Shown: piece by piece, positions 1 to 8,092 of the stretch
Position numbering within the stretch: the stretch's first letter is position 1
Layout: the number at the start of each line of letters is the position of its first letter
From: Mesorhizobium sp. Pch-S
GTDB lineage: Bacteria > Pseudomonadota > Alphaproteobacteria > Rhizobiales > Rhizobiaceae
Direction of reading: 5' to 3'
Length of the DNA stretch: 64,000 nt
Assembly: GCF_004136315.1 (NCBI RefSeq)
Contig: NZ_CP029562.1
Coordinates: 1,550,001 to 1,614,000, forward strand
The notes under the pieces: model-generated
Database searches by the model: none
The model's input: only the letters and a program-made list of their open reading frames with translations
Told to the model about the DNA's origin: nothing
Translations under genes and position numbers: made by a program

Positions 1-137
1 AGGAGGAGGTGCGCGACATCCTCCTGAAGGAAATCGAAACGCGTGAGCAGGCAGCCGCCGAGTACGTTCGGCTGGGCAGGAGCGCCGATGCCTTGCTGGC
101 CGAGGTGGCAGTGGCAAGGCGCTATCTGAACGACTAG
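1..137 (+). CDS. C-terminal fragment of a GatB/YqeY-domain protein
   Basis: The window opens inside a frame running from base 3 to a TAG at 135-137, giving about 44 residues. The fragment is helical, with the pattern of the YqeY C-terminal half: a run resembling EIETREQAAAEYVRLGR followed by a short helix ending in RRYLND. In YqeY-like proteins this region carries the K/R-QRxxS-x-Y-xxxGR signature next to an E-rich helix. The family resembles the tail domain of GatB, but its free-standing role is not well established. The assignment rests on a short tail only, so another small helical protein is possible. Confidence 0.5.
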   Translation, partial: EEVRDILLKEIETREQAAAEYVRLGRSADALLAEVAVARRYLND

Positions 138-263
138 AATCCGCTAAGCCGATCACATCCTGCCGTACAAAACCGGGCCTGCCAAAAGCCGATCTACCAC
201 ACCATGTCGGCGTAATGTTCCACGATCATCCTGTGGACCTGTGCAAACGACGGCGAGGATCCG

Positions 264-509
264 ATGAAAAAACCCTGGTTCCGGGTGAAGAAATACGGCT
301 ATGGCGCCGGCCTGCCCTACGGATGGCAAGGCTGGACCGTCATCGTCCTCTATGCCGTCGCGGTCATCTGTGTCGCGTTGTCCGGCACCAGCGAGGACCA
401 TCCCTTGCGCTATCTTATGATTGTCACGCCGCTGACCGCGATCGTCGTCTTCGTGGCCTGGGTCAAGAGCGACCGGCCCTGGCGCTGGAGGAACGGCGAC
501 GATGACTGA
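264..509 (+). CDS. Small inner-membrane protein, two predicted TM segments
   Basis: An 81-residue protein that I do not recognise. Its start ATG has a GAGG Shine-Dalgarno six bases upstream. The N-terminus is basic and aromatic (MKKPWFRVKKYGYGAGLPYGWQ). Two hydrophobic stretches follow, about residues 23-40 and 49-66, joined by a short polar loop, and the tail is charged (KSDRPWRWRNGDDD). This predicts a two-pass membrane protein with the N-terminus inside. It stands alone, 126 bases after the YqeY-like fragment and 114 bases before an AraC regulator. No function can be assigned. Confidence 0.7.
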   Translation: MKKPWFRVKKYGYGAGLPYGWQGWTVIVLYAVAVICVALSGTSEDHPLRYLMIVTPLTAIVVFVAWVKSDRPWRWRNGDDD

Positions 510-623
510 CAGCCGTCTCCGCCAGCGACCGCCCGTCGGGCCGACGGATCGGTCAGGAAGAACCGCCATGTTGTCACCCGCGAAACTCGTCGGCTAGACT
601 GGTGACCGACAGCAACCGGGGCA

Positions 624-1568
624 ATGATGGCCGGAAATTTCAGGGCGCAATCCGCCGTTCTTCCCAGATACCCAGCCACGCAGGAATTCAGCCTCGAGGA
701 AACATCCCTGGATTTTTCATCGCATCGGAGGATCGTCGCATCCAGCGACGGCCTCGGCTGGTCCGACCTCGCGGTCGCCGTCACCGAGGTCTCTCCGTTC
801 GAAGGACGCACACCGCGCCTGACATCGTTGTGGCTGACGCTGCCCTATAACGATGCGCATTCCGAGCTCAACCGCAACGGCCGCGTCTTCAAGGGCATCA
901 TGGCGCGAAACAGCGTCTCCCTGGCAGCGCCGGGGATCGACGACAGGATCATCCTGCTGAACACGATCCACTGCCTGAACGTGTTCATCCGCGAGAGCAT
1001 GATCACCGAGATCGCCGGCCAGATGTTCCGCCGGCCGGTGCGCAATGTCGAGATCCTGTCCTTCGCAGGAGCCGTCGACCCTGCTTTGTCCTATCTGTTG
1101 CGGGCCTGCCGGGAACTGCTCGCGGACCCGGACGGCAGCCACTACCGCAACGCCTACCTGGCCCAGGCCATCGCGGCGCAGGTCCTTGCCCGGCACGCGC
1201 AGCTGCACGACCTTCCGCTTTCCAGCGGCGTTCGATCGACGCTTTCGGCGGCGCAGATGCGGCGCATCGACGAGTTCCTCGAAAGCAATCTCGCCGGCAA
1301 TTTCCAGTTCGGCGAGCTCGCGACGAGCATAGGGCTGAGCAGGACGATCTTCTTCTCGCGCTTCCTTGCGACCACCGGCAGGACACCACACCAATACCTG
1401 CAGGTGCTGCGGGTCAATCGCGCCCGGCGGCTGCTCGAGGAAACCAGCGCTTCGCTCGCTGAAATCGCCGTCGCCGCGGGGTTTTCCGACCAATCTCACC
1501 TCGCACGCTTCTTCAAGCGTCATTTCGGTGTTTCGCCGGGCCGTCATCGTGCGTGTCGATCGGGCTAG
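624..1568 (+). CDS. AraC-family transcriptional regulator
   Basis: A 314-residue regulator. The C-terminal 100 residues form the double helix-turn-helix of the AraC/XylS family: a first HTH around FGELATSIGLSRTIFFSRF, then TGRTPHQYLQVLRVNRA, then the second HTH around LAEIAVAAGFSDQSHLARFF and the typical RHFGVSPGRHR end. The N-terminal 200 residues resemble the ligand-sensing region of single-domain AraC regulators but contain no motif naming the ligand. Two adjacent ATGs (624 and 627) could both serve as start. The following 640 bases hold no clear gene, so the target is not evident from context. Confidence 0.88.
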   Translation: MMAGNFRAQSAVLPRYPATQEFSLEETSLDFSSHRRIVASSDGLGWSDLAVAVTEVSPFEGRTPRLTSLWLTLPYNDAHSELNRNGRVFKGIMARNSVSLAAPGIDDRIILLNTIHCLNVFIRESMITEIAGQMFRRPVRNVEILSFAGAVDPALSYLLRACRELLADPDGSHYRNAYLAQAIAAQVLARHAQLHDLPLSSGVRSTLSAAQMRRIDEFLESNLAGNFQFGELATSIGLSRTIFFSRFLATTGRTPHQYLQVLRVNRARRLLEETSASLAEIAVAAGFSDQSHLARFFKRHFGVSPGRHRACRSG

Positions 1569-2209
1569 TGCGTCTCAAGCCTCGATGGCCTGCGCTGACA
1601 ATACGGACGATCATCCAAACCGGCGGACTGATCGCCTATTCGGGAAGCAGACCGGGTGCCTATTCGAGAGAGGGATCCGAATCAGCATCACGATGCGATC
1701 CGGGCGTGGACATGACGAGGTATCCGGTTTGCCTTTGAGAACATCGCGCATTCGCCATCGCGCCCGGCCGCCGGCCGATCCGGTCAGGCGGCTGCTTTTG
1801 TAGCGGCCCGGCCTGCCCGCAGGGGATTTTCCGGCTGCCAACAGCGGCATCCCTCCCTGCCCGCCGCAAGTTGCGCCGGCCGCGCCGCTCATCCGAACCA
1901 GATTGGAAACATTGCAGGCCGAATGGCCTTGACCGAATCTTCAACTCAAGATTGTATGTAATACGGAATCACAACCTTATGGAGTCTGCCGCAATACGCT
2001 CATGAACGGGCTCAGACAGGGGGCTGTCAAGCTCGTTCGTGCAAGAGGCTGCAGAAGCTTCCCCCGAAGCTCCGCGTAGCCTCGTCCTCCTCCCCGGCCA
2101 CATTCCCCGGGGAGGAGGACACCCTGGACAACGCGGCCGGCTTCCCGGGCTGGCGGCACCGTCCAGGCTCCGCAAAATGGATGACCGGGAAGGCTTGGGG
2201 ACATTTGAG
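1569..2209. other. Long intergenic region, no convincing gene
   Basis: Between the AraC regulator and the XRE-type gene there are about 640 bases. Reading frames exist on both strands but their translations look arginine- and proline-rich, as expected for frame shadows in GC-rich DNA. The stretch around 1925-1975 is locally AT-rich and could hold a promoter, but no good -35/-10 pair is visible. A strong hairpin lies at 2084-2120. Confidence 0.5.
2084..2120. repeat. Perfect 14-bp inverted repeat (hairpin) upstream of XRE gene
   Basis: GTCCTCCTCCCCGG at 2084-2097 is followed, after nine bases, by its exact reverse complement at 2107-2120. The stem is very GC-rich and the right arm carries GGGGAGGAGG. 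It sits 90 bases before the preferred start of the XRE gene, inside a possible longer N-terminal extension, which argues against that extension. It could be an mRNA leader hairpin or a dispersed palindromic element. Confidence 0.7.
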
Positions 2210-2551
2210 ATGGAAGTGCCGGTTCAGTGGAAATATCGACGGCTGCTTGCCAACAGACTGAAAGAACTGCGGACCGCAAAGGGGATCGACCAGCTCGACC
2301 TGGCCCTGAAGGCAGGGTTGAGCCGGCGCGGCGTCGGCGGGCTGGAGCGCATGGAACGGACGCCGACACTCGACATGATCGTCGTCATCGCGGCGGCCCT
2401 GGACGTCGAACCGCACGTGCTCATCAGCCCGGCTTGCGAAACCGGACTGGATGCGGAGGTGCCGTCGTCCAACCCGGATGCTCAGGGCATGAGCGGGGAG
2501 GAGGTCGGAGCCTGGCATGAGCATCGACCGAAAGCGAGCGTCGAGGACTAG
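2210..2551 (+). CDS. XRE-family helix-turn-helix protein
   Basis: A 113-residue protein. Residues about 9-65 form a Cro/CI-type HTH: LLANRLKELRTAKGIDQLDL, then LKAGLSRRGVGGLERMERTP and LDMIVVIAAALDVEPHVLI, which matches the five-helix XRE layout. The C-terminal 45 residues are acidic and probably disordered. The start at 2210 is chosen because the HTH begins right after it; an in-frame ATG at 2177 and longer upstream frames would run through a GC hairpin. It is probably a DNA-binding repressor, targets unknown. Confidence 0.75.
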   Translation: MEVPVQWKYRRLLANRLKELRTAKGIDQLDLALKAGLSRRGVGGLERMERTPTLDMIVVIAAALDVEPHVLISPACETGLDAEVPSSNPDAQGMSGEEVGAWHEHRPKASVED

Positions 2552-2613
2552 CGACGCATGACGCCGGCCCAGGCCTGACGATTGCCACAGGCCCGGGCTG
2601 GCGCTTTGCCAGC

Positions 2614-2722
2614 GCAATTCCAGGAAAGTGCGTAACGGTTTCCGTCCCGGAATTGCGCAAAATACAAAGCGAAAGAGTTGGAATGTTTCCGCGTTTCCGT
2701 AAGAAACGGAAACGCTCGAGCG
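2614..2722. repeat. Dispersed element, copy A (CAATTCC...GGAATTG core plus hairpin)
   Basis: The element begins with GCAATTCCAGGAAAGTGCGT and ends its core with CCCGGAATTGCGC. A 10-bp perfect hairpin follows, GCGTTTCCGT at 2691-2700 and ACGGAAACGC at 2706-2715. The same core occurs at 9955 in the same orientation and at about 54022 and 58222 in reverse. Here it abuts the stop codon of the hydrolase gene read from the other strand, so its hairpin may act as that gene's transcript end. Confidence 0.75.
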
Positions 2723-3403
2723 TCAGATCGAGCGCGCGGCCTCGGCGATCAGGCCGGTCACTTCCCGGGGTTGGGAAGCCAGCGACGCATGGCTGCTGCC
2801 AAGGGTGATGATCTTCTTCGCGTTCATCCGCGACGACATCATTGTCTGGTTCTGCGGATTGATCATCCTGTCCTCGCTGGAGATCTGGTACCAGCACGGC
2901 TTCGTCTTCCAGGCAGGCGCGGTGATGGTGTCGCCAAAGGTCGAACCGAGCGGCGCCTTCTGCGTGACCGCCATGACCAGTGCTTCATCCGCCGTCAGGT
3001 CCTGGCAGAAGCTCTGGTGATACTGATCGGGTTTGATCCACAGGTAGCCGTCGCTGTCGGGCACGACGTTGGCGATTGCCGCGGGAGGATTGGCCTGGGT
3101 GATGCCGCCCGGACTTTCACCGGCATCCGGCGCAAAGGCCGCGATGTAGACGAGACCGGCGACGTTCGGCTGGTTCCCCGCCTCGGTGATGACGGCGCCG
3201 CCATAGGAATGGCCCACCAGAAGGACATCGCCCTTCTGCTGCGCGATCATCTGCTTCAATCGGCCGGCGTCGTCCGCCAACGACGTCAGCGGCACTTCAA
3301 CCGCATGCAGATCCGAAAATCCCTGTCTGGACAGTTCCACGATCACCTTGGCCCAATGGGCGGCGCCGCCCCAGAAACCATGGACGAGAATGATTGCAGG
3401 CAT
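2723..3403 (-). CDS. Alpha/beta hydrolase, EstC-like
   Basis: A 226-residue serine hydrolase. The N-terminus gives the oxyanion strand MPAIILVHGFWGGAAHW. The nucleophile elbow is GHSYGG with Ser66, the probable acid is Asp178 in SSEDRMI, and His205 in GSSHASL completes the triad. The order and spacing fit the small single-domain EstC/salicylate-esterase-like group, with no signal peptide, so it should be cytoplasmic. Two in-frame ATGs are six bases apart. The CGAGGAG ribosome site is only one base from the first (3409) but seven from the second (3403), which is therefore preferred. It is divergent from the GlxA-type regulator, which may control it. The substrate is unknown. Confidence 0.85.
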   Translation of the reverse strand: MPAIILVHGFWGGAAHWAKVIVELSRQGFSDLHAVEVPLTSLADDAGRLKQMIAQQKGDVLLVGHSYGGAVITEAGNQPNVAGLVYIAAFAPDAGESPGGITQANPPAAIANVVPDSDGYLWIKPDQYHQSFCQDLTADEALVMAVTQKAPLGSTFGDTITAPAWKTKPCWYQISSEDRMINPQNQTMMSSRMNAKKIITLGSSHASLASQPREVTGLIAEAARSI

Positions 3404-3540
3404 GGTCATGCTCCTCGTTTGTTGCGTCCGGCAGGCTAGGTGCCCGCATCGTTGACGACAATGGCCCGATGGGCAATTGTCGATCGGATCGGGCCAACCG
3501 CATGCCAGCAGGAACACTATAGGGCATACGCTACGGAGAG

Positions 3541-4548
3541 GTGACGGCGAAGATGGCGGAGGGAACCGGCCAACGCATCAGAATGGCGGTCGTGGCCTAT
3601 GAGGGCGTGCGGCCCTTCCAGCTCTGCGTGCCTTGCGAGATCTTCGGCGAGATGCATTGCGACGGGGTCGACAGCGAGCTTTGGGTGTGCGCCATCGATG
3701 ATGGCCCGGTGCATACCAGTGCCGGGTTCGACATCGACACCAGCCATACGTTGCCCGATCTGCTCAAGGCGGATGTCGTTTTCGTTCCGAGCTGGCAACT
3801 CCCCTACCAGCCTCCGCCGCAGCACCTCGTCGACACGCTGATTGCAGCACACGCCAATGGTGCGGTCATCGTTGGCCTGTGCCTGGGTGCCTATGTCGTC
3901 GCCGAAGCCGGGCTGCTCGACGGCAGGCGTGCCACCACGCATTGGGCGTTCTGCGACGATTTCCGCCGCCGCTTTCCCGCAGTCGAACTGGATGAAAACG
4001 CGCTTTATGTGGACGAAGGTGCGGTCGTCACCTCTGCCGGCGTGACGGCGGGCGTCGATTGCTGCCTGCACATCGCGCGGCGCTTCTTTGGCCCGCAGAA
4101 CGCCAACCGCATCGCCCGCAACGTGCTGGCCCTGCCGCACCGGGCCGGCGGCCAGACACAGTTCATCCAGCGTTCCCTGGCCGACGCTCCCCAGGACGTT
4201 CGCCTCAGGGAGACGGTCGAGGAGATCGCGCGGCACCTCGACCGCAACTACAGCATCGATACGGTTGCCGCGCGATTGCAGATGAGCCGCCGCAGCTTCA
4301 CCAGGCTTTTCCAGCAGTCGATGGGGTCGAGCTTCAATGCCTGGCTCACCGATCAGCGCCTGACGCTGGCACAGGGCCACCTCGAAACAGGCAAGCGCTC
4401 GATCGAGCAGATCGCGCATGAGGCAGGCTTCGGCAGCGTGGTGACCTTTCGCGCGAAATTCCAGGACAGGTTTGGCGTCAGCCCGACCGCATGGCGCCGG
4501 TCATTCCTTGTCTCCGGCCTTGTCTCTGGCGGCAGAACCGCCCCGTAG
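3541..4548 (+). CDS. GlxA-family regulator (DJ-1/PfpI domain plus AraC HTH)
   Basis: A 335-residue two-domain regulator. Residues about 15-190 are a DJ-1/PfpI class I glutamine-amidotransferase-like domain, with Cys114 in the elbow VGLCLGAYVV and the characteristic TTHWAFCDDF segment. Residues about 225-325 are an AraC-type double HTH (VAARLQMSRRSFTRLFQQS, then IEQIAHEAGFGSVVTFRAKF, ending FGVSPTAWRR). In this family the amidotransferase fold acts as a sensor rather than an enzyme. The frame starts with GTG at 3541; an ATG at 3553 is an equally good start, since GGAGAG lies directly before the GTG. The gene is divergent from the hydrolase 137 bases away, its likeliest target. Confidence 0.88.
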   Translation: MTAKMAEGTGQRIRMAVVAYEGVRPFQLCVPCEIFGEMHCDGVDSELWVCAIDDGPVHTSAGFDIDTSHTLPDLLKADVVFVPSWQLPYQPPPQHLVDTLIAAHANGAVIVGLCLGAYVVAEAGLLDGRRATTHWAFCDDFRRRFPAVELDENALYVDEGAVVTSAGVTAGVDCCLHIARRFFGPQNANRIARNVLALPHRAGGQTQFIQRSLADAPQDVRLRETVEEIARHLDRNYSIDTVAARLQMSRRSFTRLFQQSMGSSFNAWLTDQRLTLAQGHLETGKRSIEQIAHEAGFGSVVTFRAKFQDRFGVSPTAWRRSFLVSGLVSGGRTAP

Positions 4549-4567
4549 CCGAGATCGTCACGCCTCA

Positions 4568-6367
4568 TCACGCCATGGAGCCGGGACCTTCCACGCGATT
4601 GCGCCCCCGCTGCTTGGCCAGATAGAGAGCGGCGTCCGCGGCTTCCAGCAGGCCGAGGTCCAGCTCATCGCACAGCGGCCTCGAAGCGGCGACGCCGATG
4701 CTGACGGTCACGATGCCGTACGGGCTTTCCGTGTGCGCCATGTTCAGGTCCGCTATCGCCGACAGCACCCTGGCTGCGACCTTGCGCGCATGGGCCTCGT
4801 CGGTGTTCGGCAGGATGGCCACGAATTCCTCACCGCCGAACCGCGCGCAGAATTCGCCCTCCCGTTTCAGCGCTCCGCGGATGGCGCTGCCGATGACGAC
4901 GAGACACTCATCACCGGACTGGTGGCCGAAGGTGTCGTTGAACTGTTTGAAATAATCCACGTCGATCATCAGGATGGACATCGACGCTTTCGCGGCGAAG
5001 GACCTGTTCCACTCGGCCCTGAAATATCTGTCGAACGCGCGACGGTTCGGCAGTTCCGTCAGGGGATCCGTTTCCGACAGTCTGCTCAAGGCACGCTCAT
5101 GGCGCCGCTGCTCGGTGACATCGCGCATCGAACCGATCACAATCGTCGCTTTTCCGGCGCTCGATGTCTGGACGATCGCCTCGAGTATCTTCTCACGGCC
5201 TTTCGCGTCGATGATCCGGAAATCCACCGAAACGGGTTTTCCGGTCCGGATGACCCGAAAGGCGGTCTTGTATATCTTCTTGACGTCGCCCTTGGCGACG
5301 TAGTTCTTCCAGCCTCGCATCTCGGCCGTCTGCAGCGGCACCCCGAGCACCTCTCCTATGGACGGAGAGATGAACAGGATCTTGCCGTAGGAATCCGCGG
5401 CAAAGACGATGTCTCCGGAGCGCTTGGCCAGCATTTCGTAGATGTGGGCGTTGGCGAGCTGCAGCTTGTGATGATGCAGCCGTTCCCCCAGCAGCCCCGC
5501 ATAAAGCACGACGGTACAGAAAATCGCCAGCGCGTAGATCTGGCACATGACGATCGGATCAAACCGGCTCAGAGACGCCAGCGCGATGAACGGGCCGTCG
5601 TCGAGGATCGTCGCGACAATCGAGGCCGTAACGAACAGCGCGAGGCAGACCAGCGACGCCGTTGTCCCCGACACATACAGCACGACGACAAGGACAGGGG
5701 CGACAAGAAAAATGGGAAGGATGTTGTCCTGCACCGCGATGGCACCAAACAGCGCCGCGACGACCGCGATGACGCCGAGCGTCGTCAGCATTTCGCGCCA
5801 GTCAGGCAGGTGGCGCAGCTTCACGGAACCCAACCGCAGCAGTGTCGTCGTCACGACCACGACACTCAGGGCGTCGGAGATGAACCAGGTGACCGCCGTC
5901 ATCAGCCAGGCATTGCCGGTGGCGGGAACGATCCCGGCGATTGTCGCCAGAGGCGCGCCCAGCAACGCGTTGACGCCCGGAGCAATCAACCCGGACGAAA
6001 CCACGAACAGCAGCCATGGCCTCAGGCGGTCGTCGCGCCCCTTGATCCAGTCCGGCTCGTTCCTGAGAATCCAGGCCGACCAGATTGCAACGGCACTTGT
6101 GATCGCAGCTGACCCGATTGCAAGGATCGGCGGCACGGCAAGGAACAGCATCGTCGCGGCCGCGGCAAGAAACATCGCAAGGATATATGCACGGCTTCTT
6201 TCCGTCAGCGTCAGTACTGCTATCTGAAATCCGAACGAGAGCCAGACAGCTGCGATATTTCTTTCGTCCTTGAAGAATCTAAGCGAAATAAATATAAGTA
6301 TACACAACAAAGCGCATGAATATACTATGCCAAATAAATATGACAAACGCCTAAATGAGACGGTCAT
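4568..6367 (-). CDS. Membrane diguanylate cyclase, MASE1-PAS-GGDEF
   Basis: A 599-residue signalling protein that should make cyclic di-GMP from two GTP. Residues 1-295 hold about eight hydrophobic segments in a MASE1-like sensor (AAVWLSFGFQIAVL near 39-52). A short helix leads to a PAS domain at about 310-420 (SGDIVFAADSYGKILFISPS). The GGDEF domain spans about 425-595, with DPLTELPNRRAFDRY at 434-448, the metal-binding MIDVDYFK and the active-site motif GGEEF at 511-515. The product-inhibition site, usually RxxD five residues upstream, reads R502-E-G-E505, so the aspartate is replaced by glutamate. There is no EAL domain. It stands alone, convergent with the GlxA-type gene. The ligand sensed by MASE1 is unknown. 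Confidence 0.92.
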   Translation of the reverse strand: MTVSFRRLSYLFGIVYSCALLCILIFISLRFFKDERNIAAVWLSFGFQIAVLTLTERSRAYILAMFLAAAATMLFLAVPPILAIGSAAITSAVAIWSAWILRNEPDWIKGRDDRLRPWLLFVVSSGLIAPGVNALLGAPLATIAGIVPATGNAWLMTAVTWFISDALSVVVVTTTLLRLGSVKLRHLPDWREMLTTLGVIAVVAALFGAIAVQDNILPIFLVAPVLVVVLYVSGTTASLVCLALFVTASIVATILDDGPFIALASLSRFDPIVMCQIYALAIFCTVVLYAGLLGERLHHHKLQLANAHIYEMLAKRSGDIVFAADSYGKILFISPSIGEVLGVPLQTAEMRGWKNYVAKGDVKKIYKTAFRVIRTGKPVSVDFRIIDAKGREKILEAIVQTSSAGKATIVIGSMRDVTEQRRHERALSRLSETDPLTELPNRRAFDRYFRAEWNRSFAAKASMSILMIDVDYFKQFNDTFGHQSGDECLVVIGSAIRGALKREGEFCARFGGEEFVAILPNTDEAHARKVAARVLSAIADLNMAHTESPYGIVTVSIGVAASRPLCDELDLGLLEAADAALYLAKQRGRNRVEGPGSMA

Positions 6368-6643
6368 TACTCACCAATATATTCGCGAATCCTAATTTTC
6401 CCTCTGTTTTAAATGTACAGCATCAACCCCTGAGTGTGAATAGGTCGCTATCCACAACCACTCCCGGTCATTGTCCAGGCGGGATGGTTCGCGCCGGCTC
6501 TGCCATCCGGAGCACGCGGCTGCCGACGCCTGCGCCAACCGATCCCCGACACGGATGGCTTGCAGCCGATGCGACAGGCATGGCAACACACACGGGCGCG
6601 GTTCCGCGCAGCCAATTCAGGCCAAACATCCCTGGAGGATAAG

Positions 6644-6751
6644 ATGAAGATCGACGACCGGCGCCCACGCCCTGGCCCCTTGCCTACCAACCTGCTCGCA
6701 ATCTCCGACAAGATTTCAGATTGGCGCATAGAAGTGGTGGGACATGACTGA
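6644..6751 (+). CDS. 35-residue leader ORF overlapping the start of puuA
   Basis: A small frame begins at ATG 6644, six bases after a strong ribosome site (TGGAGGAT), and ends at TGA 6749-6751. The peptide is MKIDDRRPRPGPLPTNLLAI followed by SDKISDWRIEVVGHD. Its last codons overlap the ATG of the glutamine-synthetase-like gene at 6744. This is the arrangement expected for translational coupling or for a regulatory leader. The proline-rich RPRPGPLP segment could slow ribosomes. I do not recognise a homologue. It could be an unrelated open frame, but the ribosome site is better than that of the downstream gene. Confidence 0.5.
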   Translation: MKIDDRRPRPGPLPTNLLAISDKISDWRIEVVGHD

Positions 6752-8090
6752 TACGGCAAAGTGGCTCGAACAACAGGCGATCTCGGAAGTCGAGTGCCTG
6801 GTACCTGACATGAATGGTGTGTTGCGCGGCAAGATCGTGCCTGCACCGAAACTCCTGGCGCCGCCGACCGACGCCGCGATCATGCTGCCGAACAGCGCCT
6901 TCATGGTGGCGGTGACCGGCCATTACACCGGCGCCATCGACGACGAAAGCGCCTACCAGGACGCCGACATGCGGCTCCAGCCCGACCTGACCAGCCTTTG
7001 CCTGGCGGCGGGAACCCGGCCCGGAAGGGCTTATGTCTTCTGCGATGCCTTTGCCCAGGACGGCACGCCGTGGCCTTCAGCGCCGCGACAGGTGCTGAAG
7101 TCAGTGATCGCGCTCTACGCGGCGCGGGGCTGGCGGCCGGTGATGGCACCGGAACTGGAATTCTATCTCACCGCGCCGAACCCGGATCCGAACGTGCCGC
7201 CCGGCGCCCCCATTGGCATTTCCGGCCGTGCCGAGACGTCGCCGGCACCCTACGACATGGAAGCGCTCGGCGAGTTCCAGCCGGTCATCGACGAGATCTA
7301 CCGGCAGGCCGAGCTGATGGCGCTGCCGCTCGACACGATGATCCACGAAACCGGCGCCGGCCAGCTCGAGATCAACTTCAAGCATGGCGATCCGCTGCGG
7401 CTGGCCGACCAGGTGCTTGTGTTCAAGCGGCTGGTGCGCCAAGCCGCGCGCGAGCATGGGCTGGCGGCCACCTTCATGGCCAAGCCCATCGCCGAACAGG
7501 CGAGCAGCTCGATGCACCTGCACATGTCGGTGGTCGATGCTGCCAGCGGCCTCAACCTGTTCGCCGACGAACATGACGGCGACAGCGCGCTGTTCTCGCA
7601 GTTCATCGGCGGGCTGCAGGCCTATGTGCCGCAGGCCATGCCGCTGTTTGCGCCCAATGTGAACTCGTTCCGCCGGCTGAAGCCGGGGTTCAGCGCGCCG
7701 AACAATGTCGAATGGGCGCGCGACAACCGCACCTGCGGCCTGCGCGTACCGGGTTCGAAACGCATCGGCCGACGTGTCGAGAACCGGCTGCCGGGCGCCG
7801 ACGCCAACCCCTATCTCGCCATGGCCGGATCGCTGCTGTGCGGCTATCTCGGCATCGAGGAAGGGCTGGAACGGCGGGCGGAAGCGCCGGCCAACGCCTA
7901 CACGATCAGGCCCAATCTGCCGCGCACGCTGGAGGATGCGCTGGCGCGCCTCGACGGCTGCGAGCCGGTGCGCCGGCTGCTCGGCCAGAGCTTCACCAAC
8001 GCGTTCCTGCGCCTGAAGCAGGTCGAGCTGGAGAATTTCCAGGGCGTCATCACCGCCTGGGAACGTGATCACCTCTTTGCGAGGGCGTGA
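6744..8090 (+). CDS. puuA: Gamma-glutamylputrescine synthetase (glutamine synthetase family)
   Basis: A 448-residue glutamine-synthetase-fold ligase. In the PuuA branch, ATP couples glutamate to putrescine or another amine to start polyamine breakdown in the cytoplasm. Visible signatures are PDMNGVLRGKIVP at the N-terminus (the beta-grasp region, with NG-x-RGK as in PuuA) and ELEFYLT. The catalytic AKPIAEQASSSMHLHMS lies around 247-262, followed by APNVNSFRRLKPG and RVENRLPGADANPYL. There is no adenylylation tyrosine motif of GlnA. The gene overlaps a 35-codon leader, and the next gene, a PuuB-like oxidase, starts just after its stop, which strengthens the assignment. The exact amine (putrescine, spermidine or other) cannot be read from sequence. 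Confidence 0.85.
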   Translation: MTDTAKWLEQQAISEVECLVPDMNGVLRGKIVPAPKLLAPPTDAAIMLPNSAFMVAVTGHYTGAIDDESAYQDADMRLQPDLTSLCLAAGTRPGRAYVFCDAFAQDGTPWPSAPRQVLKSVIALYAARGWRPVMAPELEFYLTAPNPDPNVPPGAPIGISGRAETSPAPYDMEALGEFQPVIDEIYRQAELMALPLDTMIHETGAGQLEINFKHGDPLRLADQVLVFKRLVRQAAREHGLAATFMAKPIAEQASSSMHLHMSVVDAASGLNLFADEHDGDSALFSQFIGGLQAYVPQAMPLFAPNVNSFRRLKPGFSAPNNVEWARDNRTCGLRVPGSKRIGRRVENRLPGADANPYLAMAGSLLCGYLGIEEGLERRAEAPANAYTIRPNLPRTLEDALARLDGCEPVRRLLGQSFTNAFLRLKQVELENFQGVITAWERDHLFARA

Positions 8091-8092
8091 TC

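Noticed and set aside
4472..6112. 546-codon open frame opposite the diguanylate cyclase
   Set aside because: Shadow of the GGDEF gene; low-complexity Arg/Gln/Asp composition.
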